64,000 bases of DNA from Muribaculaceae bacterium (GCA_017548365.1 JAFZAC010000022.1:46721-110720); one strand, 5' to 3'; positions 20,001 to 29,614 are shown, numbered from the stretch's first letter. The notes: a model not told the origin generated them from the letters alone. Numbers and translations: made by a program.

Positions 20001-20897
20001 GATATCCTCCTTGTGCAGAAGGATGGTTTGAACGCCCGAGTCAAGAATCTCTTCAATGTGATCCTCCTCAATGATTGTGTCGCGGTCAATAACCACGTCG
20101 TTGCGCTCGATAGATACAACCTCACCGGTGTCCTCGTCAACGAAGTCCTCGTTCCAAGATTTCAGGACACGAGCGGCCAGCTTACGGCCAACAGCCTTCT
20201 TGAGGTTGGTTTTGTTCACTTTAATCTCTTCGGCCAGTCCAAATATCTTGATGATGTCGTTATCGGTCTCAAGACCTATTGCACGCAACAAGGTGGTAAC
20301 GGGCAATTTCTTCTTGCGATCGATGTAGGCATACATCACATTATTGATATCGGTGGCAAACTCTATCCAGCTACCCCTGAATGGGATGATTCGAGCCGAA
20401 TAAAGCTTCGTACCATTGGCATGCACGCTCTGACCAAAGAACACACCTGGCGAGCGGTGAAGCTGTGATACGATAACACGCTCTGCACCATTGATTACAA
20501 ACGTACCCTTGTCGGTCATGTAAGGAATGGCTCCAAGATACACATCCTGTACCACGGTGGCAAAATCCTCGTGGTCGGGGTCGGTACAGTATAGCTTGAG
20601 CTTTGCCTTCAGGGGCACACTATAGGTCAAGCCTCTGTCAAGGCACTCCTCAACAGTGTAGCGCGGTGGATCGATAAAATAATCAAGGAATTCAAGGACA
20701 AAGTTGTTGCGAGTGTCCGCAATGGGGAAATTCTCGCTGAACACTTTATAGAGTCCCTCGTTTTTTCTTTTCTCTGTGGGAGTATCTAATTGCAGAAAAT
20801 CTCTGAAAGATTGTAATTGCACCTCAAGGAAATCGGGATAGGGATAAGGATTCTTGACGCGTGCAAAATTTACTCTATTGGTTTTGGAAACTGACAT
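17091..20897 (-). CDS. rpoB: RNA polymerase beta subunit
   Basis: 1268 residues, normal for the phylum. Conserved stretches include the fork-loop and rifampicin-region segment ([20 protein letters not shown] then [13 protein letters not shown]), [10 protein letters not shown], the [12 protein letters not shown] block and the C-terminal [11 protein letters not shown] clamp region. In the rifampicin region the residues read as wild type (the [13 protein letters not shown] and SALGPGG motifs are intact). A strong hairpin lies between rplL and this gene and may reduce read-through into rpoB. Confidence 0.98.
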   Translation of the reverse strand: MSVSKTNRVNFARVKNPYPYPDFLEVQLQSFRDFLQLDTPTEKRKNEGLYKVFSENFPIADTRNNFVLEFLDYFIDPPRYTVEECLDRGLTYSVPLKAKLKLYCTDPDHEDFATVVQDVYLGAIPYMTDKGTFVINGAERVIVSQLHRSPGVFFGQSVHANGTKLYSARIIPFRGSWIEFATDINNVMYAYIDRKKKLPVTTLLRAIGLETDNDIIKIFGLAEEIKVNKTNLKKAVGRKLAARVLKSWNEDFVDEDTGEVVSIERNDVVIDRDTIIEEDHIEEILDSGVQTILLHKEDINTGEYQIIFNTLNKDACNSEKEAINYVYRQLRNAEPPDDASAREVINNLFFSEKRYDLGDVGRFRINKKLGLITPDEVRVLTKEDIIEIIKYLIGLINSKTDVDDIDHLSNRRVRTVGEQLYNQFGVGLARMARTIRERMNVRDNEVFTPIDLINAKTISSVINTFFGTNALSQFMDQTNPLAEITHKRRMSALGPGGLSRERAGFEVRDVHYTHYGRLCPIETPEGPNIGLISSLCIYAKINKLGFIETPYRKVENSKVNLNNDQIVYLTAESEESNIIAQGNAPLNDDGTFQKSRVKARLDADFPVVSPDQISLMDVSPQQIASIAAAMIPFLEHDDANRALMGANMMRQAVPLLRSESPIVGTGIEERLAFDSRTQIQAEGTGVIEYVDADVIRIRYEQTEDEAFVSFDEPVKEYFLPKFRKTNQSTTIDLRPVCERGQRVEKGDILTEGYSTCDGELALGRNLKVAYMPWKGYNYEDAIVLNERMVREDILTSVHVDEYTLEVRETKRGMEELTSDIPNVSEDATKDLDERGIIRVGAHIQPGDILIGKITPKGESDPTPEEKLLRAIFGDKAGDVKDASLKANPSLKGVIINTRLFTRAVKKRKGKGGDPVLQKLEEDYNSRLDELKNKLVEKLLILTEGKKSMCVKDFLDTEVIAKDSKFTADMLKGLEYDSLNLSKWTSDNHTNDMIRACIMNYLRKSKAIDAELRRKKFDISIGDDLPSGIMQMAKVYVAKKRKIGVGDKMAGRHGNKGIVSRVVRQEDMPFLADGTPVDIVLNPLGVPSRMNLGQIFEAVLGWAGRELDVKFATPIFDGASLDDLNEWTDKAGLPRVGKTWLYDGGTGERFDQQATVGVTYMLKLGHMVEDKMHARSIGPYSLITQQPLGGKAQFGGQRFGEMEVWALEAFGASHVLQEILTIKSDDVTGRSRAYEAIVKGDSMPTPGIPESLNVLLHELRGLCLSVTLD

Positions 20898-20937
20898 TGA
20901 AAAATAAAATTAAGGTGAACTCAAAATAAAAAAAAGA

Positions 20938-20981
20938 CACAAAAAGGTTAAGAATCGACAATCTCTTGGGATTCTTAACCT
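20938..20981 (-). terminator. rplL-rpoB intergenic attenuator hairpin
   Basis: An 11-bp perfect stem (20946-20956 with 20970-20980) with a 13-nt loop, followed on the minus strand by TTTTTGTG and then a run of Ts. It lies between rplL and rpoB in one operon, so it is better read as a partial terminator than as an operon end. A comparable attenuator is known in E. coli at the same place. Confidence 0.8.
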
Positions 20982-21004
20982 ATATACCTGATTAACAGGC
21001 AGTA

Positions 21005-21382
21005 TTATTTAAGTTCAACTTCAGCTCCGAGCTCTTCGAGTTGCTTCTTCATGCCCTCAGCCTCAGCCTTAGCAAGACCTTCCTTAACTACGCCAGGAGC
21101 GTTGTCAACGAGACCCTTTGCGTCCTTCAGACCAAGACCAGTGAGTTCCTTAACGAGTTTGATAACTTTGAGCTTCTCGGCACCTGGGGCCTTAAGAACT
21201 ACGTCGAAAGAAGATTTCTCTTCCTCGGCAGCAGCACCACCAGCAGCAGGACCTGCAGCAACTGCAACAGCGGCAGCAGCGGGTTCAATACCATATTCAT
21301 CCTTAAGGATCTGAGCAAGCTCGTTTACTTCCTTAACTGAAAGATTAACTAATTGTTCTGCAAAAGCTTTTAAATCTGCCAT
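21005..21382 (-). CDS. rplL: Ribosomal protein bL12 (L7/L12)
   Basis: 125 residues. N-terminal dimerisation helix ([21 protein letters not shown]), Ala/Gly hinge at about 35-52, and the C-terminal factor-binding domain with KIKVVKEL-type sequence ([20 protein letters not shown]). It forms the ribosomal stalk with L10 and recruits translation factors. It lies 26 nt downstream of rplJ. Confidence 0.97.
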   Translation of the reverse strand: MADLKAFAEQLVNLSVKEVNELAQILKDEYGIEPAAAAVAVAAGPAAGGAAAEEEKSSFDVVLKAPGAEKLKVIKLVKELTGLGLKDAKGLVDNAPGVVKEGLAKAEAEGMKKQLEELGAEVELK

Positions 21383-21408
21383 TTTTGTATGATTTAATTG
21401 ATTTGTTA

Positions 21409-21933
21409 TTAATTTTCTGTGTTAGATAATGTTTCCAGAATTCCGTGCAGCTTGTTACCTCCACTCTGGAGAGCGCTGATGACGTTCTTAGCTGGCGATT
21501 GCAGCAATGCAACAACGTCGGCAATAAGCTCGTTCTTGCTCTTGATGGTGGCGAGTGCTTCCAGCTGGTCGGGACCTACATAAGCTGTCTCTTCAACAAA
21601 TGCAGCCTTCAATGCGGGAAGTTTCTCTTTCTTCTGGCGGAAACTCTTAATAAGTTTTGCGGGAGCATTACCTGTGTTGCTAAGCATCAAGGTAGTGGGA
21701 CCTGCAAGTGAATCATAAAGGCCACTGTAGTCAACATCCGACTGCTCCATAGCCTTTTTCAGCAAGGTGTTCTTGACAACTACCATCTTAACGTCGTTCT
21801 TGAAAGCTGCACGACGCAGCTCTACAGTCTTCTCAGCGTTGAGAGCAGTAGTCTCGGTCAAGTAAACACAACTGTATTCAGCAAGTATATTCTTTATTGC
21901 TTCAATCTGTTTTGCTTTATCTTCCTTTCTCAT
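21409..21933 (-). CDS. rplJ: Ribosomal protein uL10
   Basis: 174 residues; [17 protein letters not shown] at the N-terminus and the [12 protein letters not shown] motif near 55 are typical of L10. It anchors L7/L12 dimers on the large subunit. In many bacteria L10 represses its own operon by binding the leader RNA; no leader element was identified in the 21 nt separating it from rplA. Confidence 0.96.
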   Translation of the reverse strand: MRKEDKAKQIEAIKNILAEYSCVYLTETTALNAEKTVELRRAAFKNDVKMVVVKNTLLKKAMEQSDVDYSGLYDSLAGPTTLMLSNTGNAPAKLIKSFRQKKEKLPALKAAFVEETAYVGPDQLEALATIKSKNELIADVVALLQSPAKNVISALQSGGNKLHGILETLSNTEN

Positions 21934-21954
21934 CTTTTTCCAAAATTTTTAAAA

Positions 21955-22650
21955 TTAAGCATCGATCGACTTAACATCAATCTTGATACCTGGACTCATA
22001 GTACTTGAAAGATAAATGCTCTTCAGATATGTACCCTTCGCGGTGTTTGGCTTGAGCTTGATAAGGGTGTTGATGAACGCCTGAGCGTTCTCCTTGATCT
22101 GCTCGGGGGTAAACGACATTCTACCAATAGAGGTGTGTACAATACCCTTCTTATCTACCTTGAAGTCAATCTTTCCTTGCTTAACCTCCTTGACGGCTTT
22201 TGCCACGTCGGGGGTTACAGTACCACTCTTGGGGTTGGGCATCAAGCCACGAGGACCCAGAATGCGACCCAAAGGACCAAGCTTGCCCATGCACTGAGGC
22301 TGAGTGATGATTACATCAACATCGGTCCAACCACCTTTGATCTTGTCGACATACTCGTCAAGACCTACATAGTCGGCTCCTGCCTCTTTTGCGGCAGCCT
22401 CGGCGTCGGCAGTACACATAACGAGCACGCGAACGGTTTTACCGGTGCCATTAGGCAGCGAAACCACGCCACGCACGTTCTGGTCAGCCTTACGGGGGTC
22501 TACACCAAGACGTACATCGATATCAGCCGAGGCATCAAACTTTGTGTAGGTAATCTCCTTCAACAAAGCGGCGGCCTCTAAAAGGGTGTAACTCTTCCCG
22601 GCTTCAATCTTCTCTTTTGCTAACTTGTGATTTTTTGTAAGTTTACTCAT
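21955..22650 (-). CDS. rplA: Ribosomal protein uL1
   Basis: 231 residues with the L1 signature [16 protein letters not shown] at about 130-146 and the preceding [11 protein letters not shown]. It binds 23S rRNA in the L1 stalk. It follows rplK by 15 nt in the conserved order. Confidence 0.97.
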   Translation of the reverse strand: MSKLTKNHKLAKEKIEAGKSYTLLEAAALLKEITYTKFDASADIDVRLGVDPRKADQNVRGVVSLPNGTGKTVRVLVMCTADAEAAAKEAGADYVGLDEYVDKIKGGWTDVDVIITQPQCMGKLGPLGRILGPRGLMPNPKSGTVTPDVAKAVKEVKQGKIDFKVDKKGIVHTSIGRMSFTPEQIKENAQAFINTLIKLKPNTAKGTYLKSIYLSSTMSPGIKIDVKSIDA

Positions 22651-22665
22651 TTTTCAATTGAAGTT

Positions 22666-23109
22666 TTAAACGGTTTCAGGGAATTCGCCCTTTACAGTGA
22701 TACCCATACTTCTTGCTGTACCAGCAACCATTCTCATAGCCGAAGCCAGAGTAAAACAGTTCAAATCAGGCATTTTGTCCTCAGCAATCGCTTTAATCTG
22801 ATCCCAAGTCACGCTAGCTACCTTCTTGCGGTTGGGCTCTCCCGAACCACCCTTGATCTTGGCGGCGGCGAGCAACTGCACAGCTGCAGGAGAAGTCTTA
22901 ACGATGAAGTCAAAACTCTTGTCGGCATAATAGGTGATTACCACTGGCAACACCTTACCGGCGCTAGCTTGAGTGCGGGCGTTGAATTGCTTGCAAAACT
23001 CCATGATATTGATACCCTTAGCACCAAGTGCAGGTCCTACTGGGGGTGAAGGATTGGCTGCTCCACCTTTAATCTGTAATTTGATCTGTCCAGCAATTTC
23101 TTTAGCCAT
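22666..23109 (-). CDS. rplK: Ribosomal protein uL11
   Basis: 147 residues. [19 protein letters not shown] near 22-40 is the diagnostic N-terminal motif, and the C-terminal RNA-binding domain ends in [10 protein letters not shown]. It binds the GTPase-associated region of 23S rRNA. It lies 77 nt downstream of nusG. Confidence 0.97.
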   Translation of the reverse strand: MAKEIAGQIKLQIKGGAANPSPPVGPALGAKGINIMEFCKQFNARTQASAGKVLPVVITYYADKSFDFIVKTSPAAVQLLAAAKIKGGSGEPNRKKVASVTWDQIKAIAEDKMPDLNCFTLASAMRMVAGTARSMGITVKGEFPETV

Positions 23110-23186
23110 TGTTCTAAATTTCTAAAATGTTTATATAATAGATAAACAAGTTGCGATACGTGCCCTCCCACGTAACATTAAGAGGC

Positions 23187-23741
23187 TCACTCTCGCGTTA
23201 CCTGCGAATTGTCCAACTCGAGTGGGGTCTTGCGACCAAACACCTTCACCATAACCTTGAGCTTTCTCTTCTCACGGTTGACCTCCTCGATCTCACCAGT
23301 GAAACCATTGAAAGGACCGTCGTTGACCTTGACTGTCTCACCCACAATGTAATCGTTGGGAGATGCCTCGTCGCTGGCCTGCTCGCCCTCGGCAGCATTC
23401 AGCATGCGAGCGATATCGCTCTCGCGAATGGGCTCGGGCTTGCGGTCAGTATCGCGACTGCGCACAAAGTCGATAACGTTGGTGGTGTTGCGCAAGTAAT
23501 CCTCAACATCGCCACGAAGAATGGCTTGCACAAAAACATAACCCGAGAACAGATTGCGCTCTTTAAGCACCTTCTTGCCTCCACGAGTGGTATAGACTTT
23601 CTCGGTAGGCACCATCACCTGAGCAACATATTTGCCCAAGTCGGTGTTCTTGCAGGCTGCGTCAAGCATTTCCTTGACTTTCGCCTCTTTTCCTGAGATA
23701 GCACGAAGAACGTACCACTGAAGTTTTTTGTTTTCAGCCAT
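23187..23741 (-). CDS. nusG: Transcription factor NusG
   Basis: 184 residues: an NGN domain at the N-terminus (WYVLRAISGKEAKVKEML) and a C-terminal KOW domain (VNDGPFNGFTGEIEEVN). The linker is somewhat long and Glu/Ala-rich. It links RNA polymerase with Rho or ribosomal S10. It lies between secE and rplK as in most bacteria. Confidence 0.95.
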   Translation of the reverse strand: MAENKKLQWYVLRAISGKEAKVKEMLDAACKNTDLGKYVAQVMVPTEKVYTTRGGKKVLKERNLFSGYVFVQAILRGDVEDYLRNTTNVIDFVRSRDTDRKPEPIRESDIARMLNAAEGEQASDEASPNDYIVGETVKVNDGPFNGFTGEIEEVNREKRKLKVMVKVFGRKTPLELDNSQVTRE

Positions 23742-23851
23742 TGATCTTAAATGTTAGCTACATTGAAATTATTTCCACACTCTGAGGGTAACGATTTTAC
23801 TTTCTCTCACATTTGCCTTCAGCATGATTAAGCTCGTCTTAGAAAACGAGC

Positions 23852-24052
23852 TTAAAGAGCTAAATTATAAATGCGCTCCATTATAAAGTTGATACCCAAA
23901 TCTACTAGCCAAATAGCAATCGCCGAAATGATGGAAGCGACCATTACCACAATTGTACTGTTGACTAGCTCTTTCCTTGTTGGCCAAGAAACCTTGTGAA
24001 CGAGTTCGTTGTAAGATTCCTCGATATCCGTAAGTAACTTGTATTTTTTCAT
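23852..24052 (-). CDS. secE: Preprotein translocase subunit SecE
   Basis: 66 residues from the ATG at 24052 (MKKYKLLTDIEESYNELVHKVSWPTRKEL...). One membrane segment with the conserved VSWPTRKEL motif before it. A longer upstream start is possible on paper, but it would run into the tRNA-Trp gene at 24073-24145, so the internal ATG is preferred. It is part of the SecYEG channel. A hairpin without a T-run follows the stop (23830-23853). Confidence 0.92.
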   Translation of the reverse strand: MKKYKLLTDIEESYNELVHKVSWPTRKELVNSTIVVMVASIISAIAIWLVDLGINFIMERIYNLAL

Positions 24053-24072
24053 TTTCTTTTTGAGATAATTAG

Positions 24073-24145
24073 CACGGGAAGTAAGACTCGAACTCACGAC
24101 CTACGGTTTTGGAGACCGTCGTTCTACCAACTGAACTATTCCCGT
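24073..24145 (-). tRNA. trnW: tRNA-Trp (CCA)
   Basis: 73 nt. Acceptor ACGGGAA pairs with TTCCCGT; D stem GTTC/GAAC; anticodon loop CTCCAAA with CCA; T arm GTGAGTTCGAGTCTTAC. It is located between tuf and secE. Confidence 0.95.
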
Positions 24146-24146
24146 G

Positions 24147-24196
24147 TAAAAACAAGCCGGCCGCCATTGCATATTGCTGCACTTGGCAGCCGGCTT
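24147..24196 (-). terminator. GC-rich hairpin between tuf and tRNA-Trp
   Basis: Near-perfect 12-bp stem (24154-24165 with 24185-24196, one mismatch) followed on the minus strand by GTTTTT. A second stem (24215-24222 with 24261-24268) lies just after the tuf stop. They may end part of the tuf transcripts or guide processing before tRNA-Trp. Confidence 0.6.
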
Positions 24197-24277
24197 CTTT
24201 AAGTTATGTCCCTTATTGGCAACTCTTGCAGCTTACCACCTGCGTGGACGCGCTACTTTCTTGCCAATCAAAGAGGA

Positions 24278-25474
24278 TTAATCGTCGATAATCTTGGTGA
24301 TTTGACCAGAACCAACGGTGCGACCACCCTCGCGGATAGCGAAACGAAGACCTTCGCTGCATGCTACTGGAGTGATGAGCTTAACGTTAATCTCTACGTG
24401 GTCACCAGGCATTACCATCTCTACACCCTCGGGCAAGGTGATCTCGCCAGTCACGTCAAGTGTGCGGATGTAGAACTGAGGACGATACTTGTTGTGGAAT
24501 GGAGTGTGACGGCCACCCTCTTCTTTCTTCAGCACATAAACCGAAGCAGTGAAGTGATCGTGTGGCTTAACAAGTCCTGGATGGCAGATTACCATACCAC
24601 GCTTGATCTCCTTGTAGTCGATACCACGGAGCAACAGACCTACGTTGTCGCCAGCCTCACCCTGATCGAGCAGCTTGCGGAACATCTCAACACCGGTAAC
24701 AACCGACTTGAGGTCAGCGCCCAGACCCATGATCTGAACAGCGTCACCCACCTTGATGATACCAGTCTCGATACGACCAGTTGCTACAGTACCACGACCA
24801 GTAATCGAGAATACGTCCTCAATTGGCATAAGGAATGGTTTGTCAATGTCACGTGGGGGCAGTGGAATCCACTCGTCAACAGCCTTCATAAGCTCAAGAA
24901 CTGTCTCCTCCCACTTGGGCTCACCATTGAGCGCACCAAGAGCCGAACCCTTGATAACTGGGGTGTTCTCGCCATCATACTCATACTCACTCAACAGGTC
25001 GCGTACGTCCATCTCAACGAGCTCGATCATCTCCTCGTCTACATCGGGAGAGTCGCACTTGTTCAAGAAGATAACCAGACGTGGAACGTTCACCTGACGG
25101 GCGAGAAGGATGTGCTCGCGAGTCTGTGGCATAACACCGTCGGTAGCAGCGATAACTACGATAGCACCGTCCATCTGAGCAGCACCAGTTACCATGTTCT
25201 TTACATAGTCGGCGTGTCCAGGGCAGTCTACGTGAGCATAGTGACGATTTTGTGTCTCATACTCAACGTGTGCAGTGTTGATTGTGATACCACGCTCCTT
25301 CTCCTCGGGTGCGTTGTCGATAGAGTCAAATGAGCGAACTTCCTGCTCAGAATAACCCTGCTTCGAGAGCACGAGAGTGATAGCAGCGGTCAAAGTAGTT
25401 TTACCGTGGTCAACGTGACCAATAGTACCGATGTTAACATGCGGTTTCGTTCTTACGAATTTCTCTTTTGCCAT
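24278..25474 (-). CDS. tuf: Elongation factor Tu
   Basis: 398 residues. G1 motif GHVDHGKT near 19-26, switch regions with [25 protein letters not shown], and NKCD for guanine recognition. Domains 2 and 3 are complete to the C-terminal GRTVGSGQI. It delivers aminoacyl-tRNA to the ribosome. It sits between the four-tRNA cluster and tRNA-Trp. Confidence 0.98.
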   Translation of the reverse strand: MAKEKFVRTKPHVNIGTIGHVDHGKTTLTAAITLVLSKQGYSEQEVRSFDSIDNAPEEKERGITINTAHVEYETQNRHYAHVDCPGHADYVKNMVTGAAQMDGAIVVIAATDGVMPQTREHILLARQVNVPRLVIFLNKCDSPDVDEEMIELVEMDVRDLLSEYEYDGENTPVIKGSALGALNGEPKWEETVLELMKAVDEWIPLPPRDIDKPFLMPIEDVFSITGRGTVATGRIETGIIKVGDAVQIMGLGADLKSVVTGVEMFRKLLDQGEAGDNVGLLLRGIDYKEIKRGMVICHPGLVKPHDHFTASVYVLKKEEGGRHTPFHNKYRPQFYIRTLDVTGEITLPEGVEMVMPGDHVEINVKLITPVACSEGLRFAIREGGRTVGSGQITKIIDD

Positions 25475-25611
25475 AACTTTTCTTGTTACTAAATTATAAA
25501 TGATTAACTTATTGTTTTTCGCTTATAATTACACATTTCACTTCGCCCCCTTGACGAGCGCTCTTTCAACGCACCGCGACTAGAGAAGCGAAGCTATTGT
25601 GTATCTACTTG

Positions 25612-25683
<72 letters not shown>

Positions 25684-25700
25684 GATCCTTGTTTCATTTG

Positions 25701-25773
25701 AGCGGAAGACGGGGCTCAAACCCGCGGCCCTCAGCTTGGAAGGCTGATGCTCTATCAACTGAGCTACTTCCGC
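25701..25773 (-). tRNA. trnG: tRNA-Gly (TCC)
   Basis: 73 nt. Acceptor GCGGAAG/CTTCCGC, D stem GCTC/GAGC, anticodon loop CTTCCAA with TCC, and T loop TTTGAGC. Confidence 0.95.
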
Positions 25774-25785
25774 AACATTTTTTAG

Positions 25786-25865
25786 TGGGAAGAGGTGGAC
25801 TCGAACCACCGAACCCGAAGGAGCGGATTTACAGTCCGCCGCAATTGCCACTATGCGATCTTCCC
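25786..25865 (-). tRNA. trnY: tRNA-Tyr (GTA)
   Basis: About 80 nt with the long variable arm expected for bacterial tRNA-Tyr. Acceptor GGGAAGA/TCTTCCC; anticodon loop CTGTAAA with GTA. Confidence 0.94.
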
Positions 25866-25903
25866 CCATTTGGCGTCCATCATGTTAAGATCTCTGCCTT
25901 TTG

Positions 25904-25977
25904 AGCCTCTTGTCGGATTCGAACCAACGACCCCGAGATTACAAATCACGTGCTCTGGCCAACTGAGCTAAAGAGGC
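25904..25977 (-). tRNA. trnT: tRNA-Thr (TGT)
   Basis: 74 nt. Acceptor GCCTCTT/AAGAGGC, anticodon loop TTTGTAA with TGT, and one T-T mismatch in the anticodon stem. It is the first tRNA of the tuf operon. Confidence 0.93.
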
Positions 25978-25989
25978 GTCTTTTGACTC

Positions 25990-26007
25990 AAAAAACCCCA
26001 CTTGGGG
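25990..26007 (-). terminator. Short hairpin plus T6 in the leader of the tRNA-tuf operon
   Basis: CCCC-AAGT-GGGG followed by six Ts on the minus strand, only about 10 nt after the predicted transcription start and before tRNA-Thr. It could be an attenuator or an RNA-processing element. Confidence 0.55.
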
Positions 26008-26022
26008 GCTCTAAAGCGGTTG

Positions 26023-26053
26023 CAAAGTTAGACATATTTTTTTAACTGACAAA
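26023..26053 (-). promoter_or_regulatory. Promoter of the tRNA-tuf operon
   Basis: Minus strand: TTTG (26053-26050), 19-bp spacer, TAACTTTG (26030-26023). This is an excellent match to the Bacteroidota housekeeping promoter. Between it and 26323 I see nothing else. Confidence 0.85.
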
Positions 26054-26323
26054 ACTTTCCAAACTTTTTTTTCAAAAAAAATCGTAAATTCAGCTCTCAC
26101 GTTACGCGCAAACAAGCCATAATATTCTGTATTACAAAATGTTACAACAAACAGCCGCAACACACTGTCGCCAAAACGAGTTTTCCTCACACCACACCCT
26201 CTCACGGCATCGAGCAACGATACACCTTATTTATATATATAAAGGGAGCTATCAAAACACATTATAAAAATGCAATATCGAGGGGCATTCCCATCATTGC
26301 TTTTTAGGAGGGGCAACAATAAA

Positions 26324-26377
26324 AAAGCGGTGTGAAATAATCAAGGTGGGCAGCCTTGATTGCGACTACCCACCTCA
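26324..26377 (-). terminator. Probable terminator region after the first FKBP gene
   Basis: Two overlapping stems compete here (26338-26345 with 26353-26360, and 26345-26353 with 26366-26374), with a T-run further on in the minus direction at 26330-26335. It lies 30-80 bp after the stop at 26405. Confidence 0.45.
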
Positions 26378-26404
26378 AAAAAATCTCAATCCACAAAAAG
26401 GGGA

Positions 26405-27778
26405 TTATTTTTTCTTACGTGTCTTGCTTGCGGGCTTGGACGCTGGCTTAGCTGCAGGTTTCGATGCAGGCTTCGCAGCAGGTTTAGCGGCAGGCTGAGA
26501 CGGGGCCGCCTCGGGAGCAGGAGATTCCTCGGCAAGACCTAGAGTCTCAATCTCAAACACGAGTGTCTCATAGGGCTTGATAACACCACCCGCTCCTCGA
26601 GCGCCATAGGCAATATCGTGAGGCAGCACGGCTATCAATTTCGCACCTGGACGCATCATCATCAATGCCTCTCTGAAGCCGGGAACAACCTGGCCAGGAG
26701 AGAACACAACGGGTTCTTTGCTCTCGTCAAAGGTTGTGCCGTCGACATGAGTGCCCTTGTACATCACGTTTATCTTGTCGTCAGCACCAAACTGCTTGCC
26801 AGAACCTGGAGCAAGAATCTTGTACACAAGACCCGAGGGAGTTTGAATGTAACCAGGATCTTTACTCATAATATTCTCGATGTACTTCTTACCCATCGTG
26901 CGATGAGTGAGCGCCTCGGCGCTGTTCTCGCGAGCAAAATTCTCGACACCGGCAGCATAAGTTTTGAACTGGTTCTCCAAAGCCATATATTGCTCCTCGG
27001 TGGGAACGGTAGGATCATTCAAAACATCGGCAAACGCCGCAACAAACAAATCTTTGTTGTAATTAATCTCAATTTGACGCTTAGCATTCTCCTTGGTGCT
27101 AATAAACTCATCGGCAAAACCCTTGCCATCAACAAGAGGCTTGTCGTTCTCATCAACATTCACGCCATAATTGAAGCCCTCCAACAAGCGCAATGTCTGA
27201 GCCTCGCTAAAATTCTTCTGCTTGCAAAACTCACGCAACTGAGTGCCATAGAAGCGGCCAAGATTGCAGCTCAAAGAGTCGCTCTTAAGAGCAATGAGGT
27301 TGGCTTGAGAAACCAAACTATCCTTCTGCAGGGCGCCAACCTCTTCAATGAGGCGTGTTGCCTCTATGTTAATATCACGAAGGGTGGCATTGACATCTAC
27401 AGTTACAGTATCGGCAAATGTCGTCAAAAATGATTTGGAATAAGAGCCTAAATTCATGTCTATCCCTTTGCCTTTCTTCATGCCTTCAGCAATCTGGAAA
27501 AACAAGTTGGCCAAAGAATAACCTTGCTTGTATTCTTCGTCTTGAGAATCTATCGAAAGAGCATCGACAAGACTCTTGAGCACGGCTTGACGTGAAGCGG
27601 CAGAGCTATGTTCCATGGCAGCACGTGTGCCGCACAACTTTCCAAGCATGGCACTCAAAGAGTCACTCTTTACAGCTTTTTGACTGATTATTGCTGCAAT
27701 GTCGGGATCCTGAGCACTTGCAAAAAACGAACAAGATGCCGCAACAGCAATAACAGCCAGTAGAAAAACCTTTTTCAT
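26405..27778 (-). CDS. Exported FKBP-type peptidyl-prolyl isomerase, long form
   Basis: 457 residues from the ATG at 27778 (an upstream ATG at 27787 adds three residues). Signal sequence MKKVFLLAVIAVAASCSFFA; the Cys could be a lipidation site. Two FKBP_N-like helical stretches are followed by an FKBP domain at about 320-415 (GSGKQFGADDKINVMYKGT, VPGFREALMMM, YGARGAGGVI). The tail is a Pro/Ala/Lys repeat ending in KTRKKK, probably flexible. It acts in folding in the cell envelope (family knowledge). It is the first in coordinate order of three tandem FKBP genes. Confidence 0.88.
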   Translation of the reverse strand: MKKVFLLAVIAVAASCSFFASAQDPDIAAIISQKAVKSDSLSAMLGKLCGTRAAMEHSSAASRQAVLKSLVDALSIDSQDEEYKQGYSLANLFFQIAEGMKKGKGIDMNLGSYSKSFLTTFADTVTVDVNATLRDINIEATRLIEEVGALQKDSLVSQANLIALKSDSLSCNLGRFYGTQLREFCKQKNFSEAQTLRLLEGFNYGVNVDENDKPLVDGKGFADEFISTKENAKRQIEINYNKDLFVAAFADVLNDPTVPTEEQYMALENQFKTYAAGVENFARENSAEALTHRTMGKKYIENIMSKDPGYIQTPSGLVYKILAPGSGKQFGADDKINVMYKGTHVDGTTFDESKEPVVFSPGQVVPGFREALMMMRPGAKLIAVLPHDIAYGARGAGGVIKPYETLVFEIETLGLAEESPAPEAAPSQPAAKPAAKPASKPAAKPASKPASKTRKKK

Positions 27779-27863
27779 ATATATCATTTTTAATCAAGAA
27801 ATCCTCCAAACCACCCTTAAAACGAAGCGGTGAGGAAGATTTCTTGTGATAATAATGTTCTAT

Positions 27864-28826
27864 TTACTTCTTAACTGGCTTGGGAGCGGGACCAGGAGCG
27901 GGCTTACCGGGAGCGGGTTTACCAGGACCAGGTTTGCCAGGAGCGCCAGGTCTGCCAGGCATGCCGGGCATTGCATTAGGATCTTCTTTGTGAACACCCA
28001 CAGCCTCAATCTCAAATACCAAGGTCTCGTTGGGAGCAATGCCTCCCTGTGGGTTTCCTTGATCACCATAAGCCTGAGCGCCAGGGATGAGGGCGATAAC
28101 CTTCTCACCTGGTTTCATCTTGGTGACAACCTCCTTAAATCCAGGAATTGTCATCTTCATGCTAAATGGACGAGACTCACCCTTCGAGTCGTCAAATACC
28201 TTGCCGTCGATGTGCTTGCCTACATACTTAACGTCTACTGTAGCCGAATCATTAAAGACCTCACCATTACCAGCCTTTAAAACCTTGTAATAAACACCAT
28301 TGGCCAGTGGCTTGAAACCTTTATCCTTCTTGACCTGCTCTTTGATGTACTTCTGACCGGCCTTATCGTTCTCTTTTCCAATAGCAGCTGCCGCACGCAT
28401 CATCATGCCCTGAAGATTGCCTTGGAGAGTCTGCATCTTTGCCATGTCAACAGGATTCTTACTTTTTACAGTTTCCTTAATCTTATTGAGGAGTATTCTG
28501 CTGTCGATTTTTCCAATCATTTCTTCCTGTTGTGGAAGAGACATGAAAAGCTGAAGCCCCATCATCAAGCCCTGATTGTAAGAACGTGCAGCCTTGCTTG
28601 TGTCATTCTTGATCAATTTTGATGCAGCCTCATAGCCTTTCATCATCTCTATTGAATCAAGACCTTGCTGATTTGCCATCTTAATCTGATAGCCAATCAT
28701 TTCACCAATTTGTTCGGCAATAGAGTCATTAAGACTCAACGACTTGGCTTTTTTACCGCCGCCATTGCAGCTTGCCATAGTGCCCACTAAGAGGGCTACC
28801 ATAAGCAGTGAAAATAACTTTTTCAT
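27864..28826 (-). CDS. FKBP-type peptidyl-prolyl isomerase lipoprotein
   Basis: 320 residues. Lipoprotein signal MKKLFSLLMVALLVGTMASC with Cys20. FKBP_N helical domain (about 35-170) and an FKBP_C domain at about 180-285 with VDVKYVGKHIDGKVFDDS and IPGFKEVVTKMKPGEK. The C-terminus is a Pro/Gly/Lys-rich tail. Its Lys/Pro-rich C-terminal extension parallels the neighbour at 26405. It lies in the middle of the FKBP triplet and is probably anchored in the envelope. Confidence 0.9.
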   Translation of the reverse strand: MKKLFSLLMVALLVGTMASCNGGGKKAKSLSLNDSIAEQIGEMIGYQIKMANQQGLDSIEMMKGYEAASKLIKNDTSKAARSYNQGLMMGLQLFMSLPQQEEMIGKIDSRILLNKIKETVKSKNPVDMAKMQTLQGNLQGMMMRAAAAIGKENDKAGQKYIKEQVKKDKGFKPLANGVYYKVLKAGNGEVFNDSATVDVKYVGKHIDGKVFDDSKGESRPFSMKMTIPGFKEVVTKMKPGEKVIALIPGAQAYGDQGNPQGGIAPNETLVFEIEAVGVHKEDPNAMPGMPGRPGAPGKPGPGKPAPGKPAPGPAPKPVKK

Positions 28827-28874
28827 AATTTCGTTTTTCTGTTTTTTAATAATATATAAATGATTTTGAATGTT

Positions 28875-29462
28875 TTATTTCTTGTTTACCTTGAGCAACT
28901 GCACGTCAAAGATGAGAGTGCTGTTTGGTTGGATGGGACCCGTGCCGTGAGGACCATATGCAAGGTTCGATGGAATGAACAGGCGCCATGCAGCACCCTC
29001 GCTCATCAACTGAAGTCCTTCCACCCAACCGGGTATCACCTGACCAACGGCAAATGTAGCAGGCTCGCCACGCTCAACCGAGCTGTCGAATACCGTTCCA
29101 TCAATCAATCTTCCGGTATAATGCACTGTAACGGCATCGTTGGGGCCGGGCTTCACGCCATTGCCCTCCTTGAGGATGAGATACTGCAAACCGCTTTCGG
29201 TCACTTTCACTCCCTCTTGCTGGGCATTCTGCTCAAGGAATTTCTTGCCTAGTTCCTCGTTCATAGCACCGGCGTTGGCCTCCAACTCGGTAAAGAAGTC
29301 TTGCACAACTTTCTTGGCTTCGTCATAACTCATTTTTTTCTCTTTGTCTTCATAGACTGCGCGAAGAGCATCGGCAAAGTCGTCGGCATTGATGCTTGTT
29401 ATACCCGAGCCCTTGAAATTCTGGGCCATACTCAAGCCCAGTGCATAGCTTAACTTATCCAT
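28875..29462 (-). CDS. FKBP-type peptidyl-prolyl isomerase, short form without signal
   Basis: 195 residues from the ATG at 29462 (MDKLSYALGLSMAQNF, a common FKBP start); a TTG 36 bases upstream is less likely. No signal peptide, so probably cytoplasmic, unlike its two neighbours. FKBP_N-type helices (20-95), then the FKBP domain with VTVHYTGRLIDGTVFDSS, IPGWVEGLQLM and YGPHGTGPI. A -7 box TATCTTTG lies at 29503-29510. It resembles the FklB/SlyD-like dimeric FKBPs in layout. Confidence 0.92.
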   Translation of the reverse strand: MDKLSYALGLSMAQNFKGSGITSINADDFADALRAVYEDKEKKMSYDEAKKVVQDFFTELEANAGAMNEELGKKFLEQNAQQEGVKVTESGLQYLILKEGNGVKPGPNDAVTVHYTGRLIDGTVFDSSVERGEPATFAVGQVIPGWVEGLQLMSEGAAWRLFIPSNLAYGPHGTGPIQPNSTLIFDVQLLKVNKK

Positions 29463-29502
29463 TAATTCTTTTCGATTTGTTTTGGTCGTTAAATTCAAGC
29501 TG

Positions 29503-29510
29503 CAAAGATA
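29503..29510 (-). promoter_or_regulatory. -7 box of the short FKBP gene
   Basis: TATCTTTG on the minus strand, 40 bp before the ATG. No -33 box is obvious. Confidence 0.6.
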
Positions 29511-29582
29511 AAGACATTTGCCGTTACTGAGGTTATTTTTTAGATAAAAATTGTTTAAAATAAGAAAAAAAACACCTAGTAT

Positions 29583-29614
29583 ATAAAAAAAATCCTCGAC
29601 TCACGTCGGGGATT
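29583..29614 (-). terminator. Terminator of a short minus-strand transcript
   Basis: Stem AATCCCCGAC/GTCGAGGATT (one mismatch) with a GTGA loop and eight Ts on the minus strand. With the promoter at 29738-29769 it delimits a transcript of about 145 nt. Confidence 0.85.

Noticed and set aside
12683..20897. Many long plus-strand ORFs opposite rpoB and rpoC
   Set aside because: They are antisense shadows of strongly conserved genes and have no family features of their own.
23830..23853. Terminator between secE and nusG
   Set aside because: A perfect 8-bp stem exists but no T-run follows on the minus strand, and the genes are normally one transcript.
24053..24097. Longer N-terminus for SecE
   Set aside because: It would run into the 3' part of the tRNA-Trp gene; the internal ATG at 24052 gives a normal 66-residue SecE.
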